The notes under the pieces are model-generated. The model worked only from the letters and a program-made list of their open reading frames with translations. It made no database searches and was not told where the DNA came from. Positions 56,442 to 64,000 of a stretch of DNA of 64,000 nt are shown here, one piece after another. The position numbers were made by a program, and so were the translations under genes. Every line of letters begins with the position of its first letter. The first letter of the stretch is position 1. The stretch is from Actinopolyspora mzabensis (lineage in GTDB: Bacteria; Actinomycetota; Actinomycetes; Mycobacteriales; Pseudonocardiaceae), in NCBI RefSeq assembly GCF_900101095.1, contig NZ_FNFM01000002.1:486053-550052 (forward strand), written 5' to 3'.

Positions 56442-57668
56442 ATGACCGAGCAGATCCAACCACGAGACAGGTTTACTGTTGGCGACCTGTTCTCAGGGGC
56501 CGGAGGCATGAGCTACGGCTTCAAGGTGCATGATCATTTCCAAGTAATCGGCGCCGCAGATGCTCAGATGGGCAAGCCCTCATCGGCCATCGGGTCTCTC
56601 GCATGTAACCAGACCTACGCTACAAACATTAACCTTACGCCGCAAGAAGTCGACCTCGCGGACGTCAACCCACGTTTCATACGCGAGTCTTGGGGCATAC
56701 AACCAGGCCAGCTCGATGTCCTTTGCGCATGTCCTCCATGCACAGGTTTCAGCAGAACAACTGCCTCCAACCACACCTATGATGACCCCCGTAATTCCCT
56801 AGTGGGACGAGTCTCTGATTTCGTCGACGAATTAAAGCCGCGTATCATACTCATGGAAAATGCGCGCGAACTCGCGATGGGACGACAACGTCATCATCTC
56901 AACGCACTAATAGCCGATCTACACGCGGCTGGCTACGAGACACATGCAGCTACACATTTCTTGAACAATTTTGGATTGCCACAAATACGGGAACGAGCAT
57001 TAGTCGTAGCCGTACGAAAACCACTCCAAATCAAGACCCTAGAAGACCTTTGGAGGAATTACTGTGTTGTCCCAAAGGCCCTCACGGTGCGAAACGCAAT
57101 TTCCCATCTCCCTTGGCTAGAGGCAGGGGAACAAGATGATAACGACCCGGCGCACACTGCACCATCATTCAGGAGTGAGTTAACTTTTCGTCGAATGAAA
57201 GCAATTCCTCAAGACGGCGGATCCTGGGCCGACCTTGTAGGAAACCCGACGACCGAAAAACTCCTGAACCCTGCACATCGACGAATCATCAATTTGGGCA
57301 AAGTTGGCTCACATCCCGACGTTTACGGTCGAATGTGGTGGGACGAACCCGCAAGAACCATCAAAAGGGAGTGCGCACACGTGGGTAACGGCAGATACTC
57401 CCACCCTCAACAGGACCGACTTTGCTCCTTGCGCGAAATGGCGACCTTGCAAGGATTCCCCCAAGGTTACAGGTTTCAGGAGCAAAGCCTTGCGAATGCC
57501 TACAGGCATGTAGGTGACGCTGTTCCACCGTTGATCTCTTACCAGCTCGCCTGGCTGGCAGCGTGGATACTCGGCGAAAAACGACCTGACGCCGAAAATC
57601 TTGCACTTGAAGGCACTTCGCTACGGCCGTCAGATATTCTATATTGTGACAGTGAGGACACACAATGA
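56442..57668 (+). CDS. C5-cytosine DNA methyltransferase (type II R-M)
   Basis: A 408-residue enzyme. Motif I is FTVGDLFSGAGGMSYGF near residue 11, motif IV CACPPCTGFSR holds the catalytic Cys, motif VI is ILMENAREL, motif VIII QIRERALVVAV, and motif X YRHVGDAVPPLISYQLA. The target-recognition region lies between VIII and IX. It protects host DNA from the endonuclease encoded downstream. The sequence is clearly AT-richer than the window, with many A/T-ending codons, so the module was acquired. The stop codon overlaps vsr by 4 bp. Confidence 0.94.
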   Translation: MTEQIQPRDRFTVGDLFSGAGGMSYGFKVHDHFQVIGAADAQMGKPSSAIGSLACNQTYATNINLTPQEVDLADVNPRFIRESWGIQPGQLDVLCACPPCTGFSRTTASNHTYDDPRNSLVGRVSDFVDELKPRIILMENARELAMGRQRHHLNALIADLHAAGYETHAATHFLNNFGLPQIRERALVVAVRKPLQIKTLEDLWRNYCVVPKALTVRNAISHLPWLEAGEQDDNDPAHTAPSFRSELTFRRMKAIPQDGGSWADLVGNPTTEKLLNPAHRRIINLGKVGSHPDVYGRMWWDEPARTIKRECAHVGNGRYSHPQQDRLCSLREMATLQGFPQGYRFQEQSLANAYRHVGDAVPPLISYQLAWLAAWILGEKRPDAENLALEGTSLRPSDILYCDSEDTQ

Positions 57669-58132
57669 CCATGAAAAAACCATCCCCATCTTCATCAGAA
57701 GTCTCGCAGAGGATGCGGAAGCAAGCAACACGTCACACCCAGGTCGAGTTAAAAATAAGAAAAAATCTTCACGCGCTAGGACTTCGCTACCGTCTTCATC
57801 AACGTCCAATACACGGTATCCGACGAGAAGCTGATATCGTATTTTCGAAGTGCAAGTTGGCAGTCTTTGTTGACGGCTGCTTCTGGCATTTCTGTCCAGC
57901 GCATGGAATGCTTCCAAAATCGAACTCCGACTGGTGGTCCGAGAAGCTACTGAAAAACAGGAACAGGGATCAGGAAACTGACTATCAACTGTCGAACGCC
58001 GGATGGTCAGTAGTCCGAATTTGGGAACACGAGGAGCCTGCCGAGGCAGCACAGCGAATCTACCAGCTCGTGACACACCTTAACCATTATGGTAGAAACG
58101 TATCTTGTGACTGGACAGAATGCGCGCGATGA
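57665..58132 (+). CDS. vsr: Very short patch repair endonuclease Vsr
   Basis: A 155-residue enzyme that nicks at T:G mismatches arising when 5-methylcytosine deaminates. Clear marks are RKNLHALGLRYRLHQRPI, ADIVFSKCKLAVFVDGCFWH with the catalytic Asp, CPAHGMLPKSNSDWW, and NRNRDQETDYQLSNAGWSVVRIWEHE. It is coupled to the methyltransferase by ATGA overlap, the normal partner. Codon use is AT-rich, as in its neighbours. Confidence 0.94.
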   Translation: MTMKKPSPSSSEVSQRMRKQATRHTQVELKIRKNLHALGLRYRLHQRPIHGIRREADIVFSKCKLAVFVDGCFWHFCPAHGMLPKSNSDWWSEKLLKNRNRDQETDYQLSNAGWSVVRIWEHEEPAEAAQRIYQLVTHLNHYGRNVSCDWTECAR

Positions 58133-58862
58133 CTTACACGACAAGATTGATGCGCTCAACACTTCACAAGTTTATCGTGTATCACAATATGTCGACGCAC
58201 TTACGCGATCTCTATTTGAGGGGATTAATCCTGAATCATCGCTGGTTACGACAAGTTGGCTCGAAGAGTTCAGGAGCCGGATTCAGGCTCATCATGCTGT
58301 CAACATTGCACCCCTCACTCGAACAACATTTGAAGACGCCTTCGCTGCAGCGTGCGAAGCAGCCGGTAGCGATACCCTAAAATCTGAGTCTGCAACTAAC
58401 CGTTTCTGGGACATAGCAGTAGACCATTCGTACTACTCGTTGAAAACAACGGCCGCCAAGAACATCAGTCATTATTACTTGCATATATCAAAGCTGACTG
58501 AAGCTGCTTGGATCCAAGATCAACGTACGGCCTCGGGGAGGCGAGACAAGACATTAGAACTCTTTCATGAGTTTCGCTACCAGGTCAAATCAATATTCAT
58601 GCTTCGCGGGTTCAAAAATGATGACCTAACAGTTAGCAGGTACGAACTAGTAGAGATTCCTGGGACTCTGTTCGACCCTATATTTCAAGTTCCGGTCACC
58701 GAGTTCAACGCGGATGGCCCCAAGATCAAACTACCGTACGGGTCTATTACTCCGGACCTCGAAATCAGGATCGACCGGAGCGACGCCAAAGTAACCATCG
58801 GTCAAATACAGAGAGAAAGTTGCATCGTACACGGTACATGGGATTTTCCTCCTGCAGCATAG
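58089..58862 (+). CDS. Putative type II restriction endonuclease
   Basis: A 257-residue protein of unnamed family. It overlaps vsr by 44 bp and completes a methyltransferase-Vsr-R module, so it is the likely restriction enzyme. A possible PD-(D/E)xK core is FWDIAVDHSYYSLKTTAAKN near residues 107-126, followed by long helices (FHEFRYQVKSIFMLRG) and a beta-rich C-terminus. The specificity cannot be read from the sequence. It is AT-rich, as the other two genes are. Confidence 0.7.
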   Translation: MVETYLVTGQNARDDLHDKIDALNTSQVYRVSQYVDALTRSLFEGINPESSLVTTSWLEEFRSRIQAHHAVNIAPLTRTTFEDAFAAACEAAGSDTLKSESATNRFWDIAVDHSYYSLKTTAAKNISHYYLHISKLTEAAWIQDQRTASGRRDKTLELFHEFRYQVKSIFMLRGFKNDDLTVSRYELVEIPGTLFDPIFQVPVTEFNADGPKIKLPYGSITPDLEIRIDRSDAKVTIGQIQRESCIVHGTWDFPPAA

Positions 58863-59301
58863 GGCACCAGGTGTCCTAATAGCTGTAAAGCTATGCCAAC
58901 TATAGCAAGTTGCCGAATTGCGCTCTACGGGATCAAGGCGCGCCGCCTGCGGCGGCGCGCTCCGGGACGGCTTGGCATGGCGCTTGCGCGTGCGGCCTGG
59001 CGGCCGTTCGCGCGCAAGCCAGCCGACCGAAGACGAGCGAGACACCGGGGGAGCAGAGCCAACCTCCTCCGGTCGGCCCCTGTCGCACAGTCCGTCCGCG
59101 TCGATCGCCGTATCTGCCGCAGCCGTGTGCCGCTGAGCCCGGCGATCGCTGCCGCGCCTGTGGACATCGGGGCTCGCTGGGCGAGCCGCGCTGACCACAG
59201 CCTTGCCCCAAAGCTTTGAGAGCAGCTGAGTGCGCGATCGCCACACACGAATCACCTCGAACGACCACATGCACCCTGCTGTTACTGACAGGCTGTCTCC
59301 C
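58863..59301. other. Palindrome-rich non-coding block
   Basis: GC content jumps back up here. Two strong palindromes stand 22 bp apart: GCGCGCCGCC-TGC-GGCGGCGCGC (58938-58960), and GCTTGCGCG (58982-58990) with CGCGCAAGC (59011-59019) enclosing two GGCC. A 22-bp piece at 59186-59207 recurs at 60018-60039 with two mismatches. Long readings across it are Arg-rich and look like chance. It may be a structured RNA or a recombination junction. Confidence 0.55.
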
Positions 59302-59601
59302 ATGACGGCGTATGTGATCTCCGAGGTCGAGGTACTCGACGAACAACTTGCCGATCAGTACCGAACACTGGCGAAGCGCTCAATCGAGCAGTACGGCGGG
59401 CGCTACCTGGTCCGCGGTGCCTCACCGAACGTTGTCGAGGGAAACTAATCCGAAGGACGGCGCGTCATCGTCGTCGAGTTTCCGACCATGCAGCGCGCTC
59501 ACGAGTGGTACGACTCGCCCGAGTACGCGCGGGCACTCGAAGTACGAGGAACGGCTCTGGACAGGCGTTTACTGTTCGTCGAAGGCACTGACGCCGCCTG
59601 A
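59302..59601 (+). pseudogene. DUF1330 family gene broken by an in-frame TAA
   Basis: ATG at 59302 opens MTAYVISEVEVLDEQLADQY, typical of DUF1330. The frame stops at TAA 59446-59448 (after VVEGN) and continues in frame with EGRRVIVVEFP, AHEWYDSPEYARAL and LLFVEGTDAA to 59601. The two halves together have normal DUF1330 length (about 99 residues). CAA to TAA is one possible change. Confidence 0.8.
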
Positions 59602-59608
59602 GGACGTC

Positions 59609-59712
59609 GGGCCGCACGCGGGCCATTAAGGGCGGTCAACCACGGTCAATGACGGTCACCACAGGCCACCTTGCGCCGCAGGTCAGGAGCCGTGCGCGGA
59701 CGCTAGTATCGG
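59609..59712 (+). repeat. 104-bp repeat, copy A (abuts tRNA fragment)
   Basis: It begins GGGCCGCACGCGGGCCA and ends GTATCGG, directly touching the tRNA 3' fragment. A diverged copy of equal length lies at 60474-60577, 865 bp further on; identity is about four fifths by eye. It looks like the terminal segment of an integrative element. Confidence 0.8.
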
Positions 59713-59713
59713 A

Positions 59714-60013
59714 TTCCCAAGCTGAGAACGCGGGTTCGACCCCCGTCACCCGCTCCAACGGTGAAGGCCCAGGCCAGGAACTTCCGAGTTCCGCCTGGGC
59801 CTTTTTCGTGCGCGGAGAGTTGGCGACCTCCGGCAGCGGGGTGCCGGTGCAGGGCGGCTCCGTGCCGAAGCTCGTCGGTCGGCTACCCCGGAAGCGGCTT
59901 TCAGTCCGCGAGGCCCGAGGACTCCGGCCGCACCGCGAGCTCGGAAACCGCAACGTCGACGGTTTCCTTGAACCGCAGCAGGTTGGTGCGGTTCATCGTG
60001 AGCACGATCGGGG
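59714..60013 (+). repeat. 300-bp direct repeat, right copy (attR-like)
   Basis: It starts at TTCCCAAGCTGAG (tRNA-Gly anticodon loop) and includes the 3' end with CCA and the terminator at 59765-59806. The 5' half of the tRNA is missing, so it is not a functional tRNA gene. Confidence 0.93.
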
Positions 60014-60071
60014 CGGACCGCACTGACTACAGCCTTGCCACACATCAACCGGGTCACCAACCGGGATCTCG

Positions 60072-60389
60072 TTACGGATGACGGGCTCGGTTGTCGCAGT
60101 CCTTGCAGCGTTGATTCGCCCGGAGTTCGACGTTGGCGCCGGCGTTCGCGGCGATGACATCGCCGTTTCCGATGCGCTCCCAGGCACGCGGCACGTCGCG
60201 GATCTCTCCCCAGTCGGAGTAATCGGGATCATCACCCTTGTGGAAGCAGCCGGGAATATGCGCCATCCCCGCCGGGCTGATGAGGATCAGAGCAGGCGCG
60301 GGCTGCCCAGCGGGCTTGGGTTTCCGAGTGTGTTCGCACTGCCCGACAGGCAGATCGCATCGCTCGCAGCGAGACTCACCAGACGACAT
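60072..60389 (-). CDS. Small Cys-rich protein, probable zinc ribbon
   Basis: A 105-residue protein with two cysteine pairs near its ends (SRCERCDL...GQCEH and QRCKDCDNR) that could bind zinc, and a central part (LILISPAGMAHIPGCFHKGDDPDY). The family is not recognised. ATG at 60389 is preceded by GGAG very closely. It lies in the island between the right 300-bp repeat and copy B of the 104-bp repeat, so it may be a cargo remnant. Confidence 0.6.
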   Translation of the reverse strand: MSSGESRCERCDLPVGQCEHTRKPKPAGQPAPALILISPAGMAHIPGCFHKGDDPDYSDWGEIRDVPRAWERIGNGDVIAANAGANVELRANQRCKDCDNRARHP

Positions 60390-60473
60390 GGCTCCATACT
60401 GCGCTTCCAGGCATGACCTTGTGTGCCATTCGCGACGATCTGTTCCATTCTGACCAGGCTCGCGGTGAGCTTC

Positions 60474-60577
60474 CGGGCCACACGCGGGCCATCAAGGATG
60501 GTTCTCCACGGTCAAGGGCGGCTGCCGAAAATCAGCTCGCACCGCAGGACAGGAGCCATGCGCGGACACGAGTATCG
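60474..60577 (+). repeat. 104-bp repeat, copy B
   Basis: It starts GGGCCACACGCGGGCCATC and ends GAGTATCGG, the same length as copy A with about a fifth of bases changed. It is followed by unrelated sequence instead of a tRNA fragment. The gap 60390-60630 holds nothing else I can support. Confidence 0.78.
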
Positions 60578-60630
60578 GCTCGCCAGCCAAGGAGCTAGAG
60601 ACACTGCCTCTCTGACGTGCCGAATACGGC

Positions 60631-61713
60631 TCAGCCGTAATCGGCGAACAGCCGTCCGTTCGCGCCGTCGACCGTCATGAAGCCGCCGTAGGGGACGATC
60701 CACTGTGGTCTGGTGTGCCCGAAGGGCGGGCCGACCACGACGACCGCGTCCGGGTTGTAGGCGTGCACCACGGAAATCGCGGTGTCGCGCTGCTCCGCTC
60801 GGTTCTCCCGCCGCTGCTCGGCCGTGGGACGCACGGTGAAGTTCGAGGTCGGCGGCCTCGCGATGACTACCGCATCAACCGCACGCAGGATCCCGCGTTC
60901 CCCGAGGGAACGGAGGATCCAACCGAACTCCCGCGCGGGGATCAATTCCTCCGACGTCTCCAAAAGCAGCACACCGCCATCGAGTACGGCCGGATCAACC
61001 GGAAAACGCCCGGCCGTGAGCAGCCACTGCAGCACCTCGACGCACCCGCCCCACGTCCTGCCGGTGCGGGATTCGGCAGGACCGGCCCAGGTCCAGGGCT
61101 CGGTGGCCTCGCGTTCGCCGAATTCGCTGAGCGCGCGGGGATCGTTCCAGTCGTGCCCGATGTCCTCGGACTCGCCCGGCTCGGTGAGCTCGATGCGTTC
61201 GCCGGTGAGCAGGGCGGCCCGCAGCGACCGCTCGTGGACCGGATCGACGTGCGGTCCCGGCCCCAGCTGAACCTGGGTCGAGCCGCCGTAGTAGCCGGGC
61301 ACCCCGAGCGTCCAGAGCCGATTCAGCAGGTTCGTGTTGTCGCTGTACCCGAGGAAGGGTTTGGGATCGTTGGCGACGAGTTCGGCGTCCAGGTGCGGCA
61401 CGACCGTGATCTGGTCATCTCCACCACTCGTGGTCAGCACCGCCCGGATCTCCGGATCGGCGAAGGCTGCGTTGAGGTCCGCCGCGCGTTCGCGCGCGGT
61501 GGCGTCGAGCTTCCGAGTGGTCGGAAACTCGACGGGCACGAGACCCGCGATGTTCCGCAGCCGTCGCAATGCCTGCTCGTGCACGGCGGAACCGACCGCG
61601 GGAGCAGCGAAGGACGGCGACAGCACAGCGATCCTGTCGCCGGGCCGGGCCTTCCGGGGGTGGGCGAACGCCATGTGACCAACTCTAGGAGTACTGTCAC
61701 CTCGTTTCGGCAT
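60631..61713 (-). CDS. LD-carboxypeptidase/MccF-like S66 peptidase
   Basis: A 360-residue protein with the S66 layout: N-terminal RPGDRIAVLSPS, nucleophile Ser in LGYSDNTNLLNRL, Glu in GGVLLLETSEE and His in VVVGPPFGHTRPQWIVPYGG, the Ser-Glu-His triad. Members trim peptidoglycan tetrapeptides or detoxify microcin C-type peptides. Two starts are possible: ATG 61713 or ATG 61674 (MAFAHPRKARPGDRIAV), the latter closer to the family N-terminus. It is probably chromosomal, just outside the island. Confidence 0.9.
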   Translation of the reverse strand: MPKRGDSTPRVGHMAFAHPRKARPGDRIAVLSPSFAAPAVGSAVHEQALRRLRNIAGLVPVEFPTTRKLDATARERAADLNAAFADPEIRAVLTTSGGDDQITVVPHLDAELVANDPKPFLGYSDNTNLLNRLWTLGVPGYYGGSTQVQLGPGPHVDPVHERSLRAALLTGERIELTEPGESEDIGHDWNDPRALSEFGEREATEPWTWAGPAESRTGRTWGGCVEVLQWLLTAGRFPVDPAVLDGGVLLLETSEELIPAREFGWILRSLGERGILRAVDAVVIARPPTSNFTVRPTAEQRRENRAEQRDTAISVVHAYNPDAVVVVGPPFGHTRPQWIVPYGGFMTVDGANGRLFADYG

Positions 61714-61835
61714 TGGATGTGACGCGGGTACGCATCAGGACGAGCCGATCAACCTTGACCGAGTGCGCTTTCCTCACCGATCCAGCCGTACTGTCACCGG
61801 TACACGAGGTAGCCGGGAGGTCATCAGCGGACAAG

Positions 61836-63101
61836 TCACCGAGATCGGCTGCTCGTTCGCGGCAGTTGTCGGCCGGGTTCCGTCCGGAGAAACCATCCTG
61901 CGGATACGAAAATCAGGGTACCGACGAAGGTGATCAGGTAGGCGTTCCCGTAAACCATCTCGAACCCGTGCCAAGGCGGAAACGTACTGATACCGAGGAC
62001 AGGGAAGTGGCTCTCGAGCCCCAGGATGATGTGCACCGGCCACGCGAAAGTCAGCACTCCCAGTACAGCGCACACCGATTTCGGCGCGTACAGCAGTGCC
62101 AGGATCGTGAGAGGGCCGAGCCATACCCAGTGGTGACTCCACGAGAACGGCGACACAGCGGTTGTGGTGAGCCCGCACAACGTCAGTCCGAGCAGGACCT
62201 CGCCTCGGTTGTGTACCGCGGTCGCCACGGCCAGCCCGGCGACGACTGCGATACCGGCCAGAACGAGCCACAACAGCACCCGAAGGTCCCCATCCCCCAG
62301 CATTCGAGCTACCGCACCGTTGATCGACAGGTTTCCCTGCCCGGCGGTGGCACCGAACCTGGAGTTGTCGGCGAAAACTCCCGACCAGTAACGCAACGAA
62401 TCATGCGGGGCGACCAGAAACCCGAGCCCGATCGTCGCCGCCGTCGCTCCGGCCGCACGAGCGGCCATGCCGAATCGCCGCGTGCACATTAGGTACACGA
62501 TGAACAGCCCGGGCGTGAGTTTGATCCCCGTCGCGATACCGACGGCAACTCCAGAACTCCGGTGCTCGCCGACAAGATCGAGGAGAACGAGGGCCAACAA
62601 CAACAGATTGATCTGACCGAGCCACATCGTCCACGTCAACGGCTCCACCAAGAACACCAATGCGACGACGGCAACCGTCGCTCGACGACGTTCTCGAATG
62701 CTCGCGGCATTCGCGTGCCGCAGGAGCTCGCGAACCACCGTGACGAGCAGGAGCATGTGCGCTGGTATGACGAGGGCGCGGCAAAGCCACGTCGGCACGA
62801 ATGACAGCGGAGTGAAGATTATCGCCGCGAATGGCGGGTAAGTGAACGGATACGACCCGGTGAGCGCGGGCAGATCGGATTCGTACAGCGGTTCACCGTT
62901 GAGCAGGGCGGCGCCACCAGCTCGATACACGGTCACGTCGAGGAAATCCCCCAACACGGGGGTCCCGATCAACATCCACTGCAGCAACGTGGGAGCGGCG
63001 AACGCGGTGAGCGCGACCGCTACCACCGCAGGCATGTGATTCGACAGCCACGAGACGCGGTTGGTTCCCGTTGGGACTTCTTCCGTGCTCACGAACTTCA
63101 A
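61836..63101 (-). CDS. GT87 family mannosyltransferase-like membrane protein
   Basis: A 421-residue protein with about ten hydrophobic segments. It has the GT87 (DUF2029) pattern: an early acidic site (LGDFLDVTVYRAGGAALLNGEPLY), PFTYPPFAAIIFTPL, WLGQINLLLLALVLLDL, GIATGIKLTPGLFIVYL, GQGNLSINGAVARML and FSWSHHWVWLGPL. Mycobacterial members use polyprenyl-phosphate mannose to build cell-envelope glycolipids. The start is unsure: TTG 63101 or a nearby GTG, neither with a strong ribosome binding site. Confidence 0.9.
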   Translation of the reverse strand: MKFVSTEEVPTGTNRVSWLSNHMPAVVAVALTAFAAPTLLQWMLIGTPVLGDFLDVTVYRAGGAALLNGEPLYESDLPALTGSYPFTYPPFAAIIFTPLSFVPTWLCRALVIPAHMLLLVTVVRELLRHANAASIRERRRATVAVVALVFLVEPLTWTMWLGQINLLLLALVLLDLVGEHRSSGVAVGIATGIKLTPGLFIVYLMCTRRFGMAARAAGATAATIGLGFLVAPHDSLRYWSGVFADNSRFGATAGQGNLSINGAVARMLGDGDLRVLLWLVLAGIAVVAGLAVATAVHNRGEVLLGLTLCGLTTTAVSPFSWSHHWVWLGPLTILALLYAPKSVCAVLGVLTFAWPVHIILGLESHFPVLGISTFPPWHGFEMVYGNAYLITFVGTLIFVSAGWFLRTEPGRQLPRTSSRSR

Positions 63102-63289
63102 GTCATATACTTTCGCAGTGTGGATGCCGGTTGCTCAACACGAGCACCCCAATTATCCCACATCCCGACGGGAAAAATTTTCAGCGATCCCGGACAGCAC
63201 CGAGAACCACGGGGATCATTATTTGGAATCTGCTATGGCATAAATAATTCGACCACCAGATGAATAAATTTTTGCTTTTCCGGCCTGTC
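63102..63289. other. AT-rich spacer before the IS remnant
   Basis: Noticeably AT-rich, with no gene or clear structure. It probably contains the promoter of the GT87 gene (minus strand) and the broken left side of an insertion sequence. Confidence 0.4.
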
Positions 63290-63595
63290 TTAGATCTTGA
63301 GGGGACCCTGGCAGACGAAACCGCCAAGCTGCAAGCCGAGAAAGGCTGCGACGACACGCTGTTACGGTGCATTTGGCAGCGAGAAATCACACTCCGCATA
63401 GCCCGTACCGAGATCGAACCCCGCCACACGCTAGGCCAACACCGATGGATCATCGAACGCAGCCTGGCTTTACTCTCAGAATACCGCCGCCTGACCCAAC
63501 GTTACGAAAGCACAGCCAACCATTACGCCGCCTTTCCCGCTTTCGCCGCCGCCCCTAACCTGCTACGAAAACACCTCGCATGAGACACCCTCTTA
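63290..63595 (+). mobile_element. IS5-family transposase remnant (C-terminal part)
   Basis: About 95 residues match the end of an IS5/IS1647-type DDE transposase: LQAEKGCDD (usually HADKGYD), RIARTEIEPRHTLGQHRWIIER with the catalytic Glu, and LLSEYRRLTQRYES. The N-terminal two thirds, including the first Asp residues, are missing. GAGACACCCTC just after the stop codon (63582-63592) may be the right terminal repeat. It is inactive. Confidence 0.75.
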
Positions 63596-63602
63596 ACAGC
63601 AC

Positions 63603-64000
63603 TCAGTTGGCGAGCGTCCGCATCGCGGCCTCGGCGAACCGACGAGCCGTGGTGCAGGTCGGCGGATCCTCGTCGCTGTAGGACTGCTCAACCCTGACCT
63701 CCAGCGACTGACCAGCAGCCACATCCACGTAGATCCTGCACTTGTGATCCGGATCCGGGCGCTTGCTGTCGAACCACACCTTGATCGTACGAAAACCCTG
63801 GATCCGGGAAACCTCCTCGGATCTCGCATCTTCATCAGAAGGATCAATCCACCGATCGATCCCTTGGTTCGTTATCGTGTTGACGTATATCCTGTTCCCG
63901 ATCTCGATACTGTAGAAACAGGTACTGCCTTCCGCCTCTATTCCGGGAGCAAAGCCAAGTTTCTGCGATTCCTGGCCTATCCGCATCCCTTGCACCGATT
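63603..64000 (-). CDS. DUF3558-type secreted/lipoprotein, C-terminal part (runs off the window)
   Basis: At least 132 residues in an open frame that continues past the right edge. It reads AEGSTCFYSIEIGNRIYVNTIT, VSRIQGFRTIKVWFD, DPDHKCRIYVDVAAGQSLEVRVEQ and PPTCTTARRFAEAAMRTLA, with the spaced cysteines and final helix of DUF3558 lipoproteins of actinomycetes. The signal peptide lies outside the window. Function is unknown; the family is surface-located. Confidence 0.75.
   Translation of the reverse strand, partial: SVQGMRIGQESQKLGFAPGIEAEGSTCFYSIEIGNRIYVNTITNQGIDRWIDPSDEDARSEEVSRIQGFRTIKVWFDSKRPDPDHKCRIYVDVAAGQSLEVRVEQSYSDEDPPTCTTARRFAEAAMRTLAN

Larger units (their letters stand above)
53535..60013 (+). 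mobile_element. Genomic island in tRNA-Gly flanked by 300-bp direct repeats
   Basis: The intact tRNA is at the left and a copy of its 3' half at the right. Cargo: Nudix gene, broken regulator-flavoprotein operon, AT-richer restriction-modification module, broken DUF1330 gene. No integrase, excisionase or replication gene is visible, so the element is degenerate or was mobilised in trans. A repeat much longer than a normal att core suggests duplication of flanking sequence as well. Confidence 0.7.

Noticed and set aside
58893..59219. A 108-residue reading across the palindromic block
   Set aside because: Arg/Ala-rich, overlaps strong palindromes, has no ribosome binding site and no family resemblance.
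59714..59757. A second tRNA-Gly
   Set aside because: Only the anticodon loop, variable region, T arm and 3' acceptor strand are present; the D arm and 5' acceptor strand are missing.
53535..60630. An integrase or excisionase gene in the island
   Set aside because: All six frames were read; no tyrosine or serine recombinase motif was found.

Overview
This is a 64-kb stretch of a high-GC actinobacterial chromosome. GTG starts are frequent, neighbouring stop and start codons often overlap by 4 bp, and several families are typical of actinomycetes: HspR-controlled dnaK-grpE-dnaJ-hspR with HAIR operators, bifunctional dCTP deaminase, CU044_5270, DUF397 paired with an Scr1-like regulator, DUF3558, GT87 and CGNR proteins. 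The gene set fits the Pseudonocardiales/Actinopolyspora neighbourhood; this assignment is inferred and was not tested by any search.

Layout. 0-7 kb: small regulator/transporter modules (TetR-MFS, CGNR protein opposite an alpha/beta hydrolase, LysR opposite a TDT exporter). 7.3-11.5 kb: a probable copper operon (DUF5134 membrane protein, CtaG-like protein, CopA-type ATPase). 11.8-14.4 kb: clpB under a HAIR operator. 14.6-20.7 kb: an NmrA protein, then a MarR-controlled unit with a DHA2 transporter fused to carboxypeptidase-regulatory-like repeats and a YceI protein carrying the same kind of domain. 21-24 kb: PNPOx-like protein, flavohemoprotein, DUF1963. 24.3-28.8 kb: hspR-dnaJ-grpE-dnaK operon with a second HAIR. 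29-36.8 kb: DUF4097 protein, hisG, SMR-TetR operon, DUF1707 protein, a Rv0338c-like Fe-S reductase and an NmrA protein that appears to start at ATT. 36.9-38.5 kb: two unrecognised genes. 38.9-47.1 kb: a complete type II Wadjet plasmid-defence operon (jetABCD). 47-51 kb: Uma2, a DUF397/HTH pair, an ECF sigma factor and its partner. 51-53.5 kb: sugar porter and dcd.

53.5-60.6 kb is a genomic island beside tRNA-Gly(CCC). A 300-bp segment (the 3' half of the tRNA, its terminator and flank) is repeated 6149 bp away. Between the copies lie an AT-richer restriction-modification module (C5 methyltransferase, Vsr, putative endonuclease), a Nudix gene, and three genes each broken by one in-frame stop codon. 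No integrase is visible. After it come LD-carboxypeptidase and GT87 genes, an IS5-type transposase remnant and a partial DUF3558 gene.

Two signals cut across genes. A dispersed intergenic interrupted palindrome (core ATTTCGCGRGAAAT with a one-sided CGACGCC tail) occurs at least ten times; it resembles ParB/Noc-type sites and may mark an undescribed chromosome-organisation or regulatory system. A run of five DnaA-box-like 9-mers lies inside the linker of the fused transporter gene, with unusual serine codons that suggest selection on the DNA itself.
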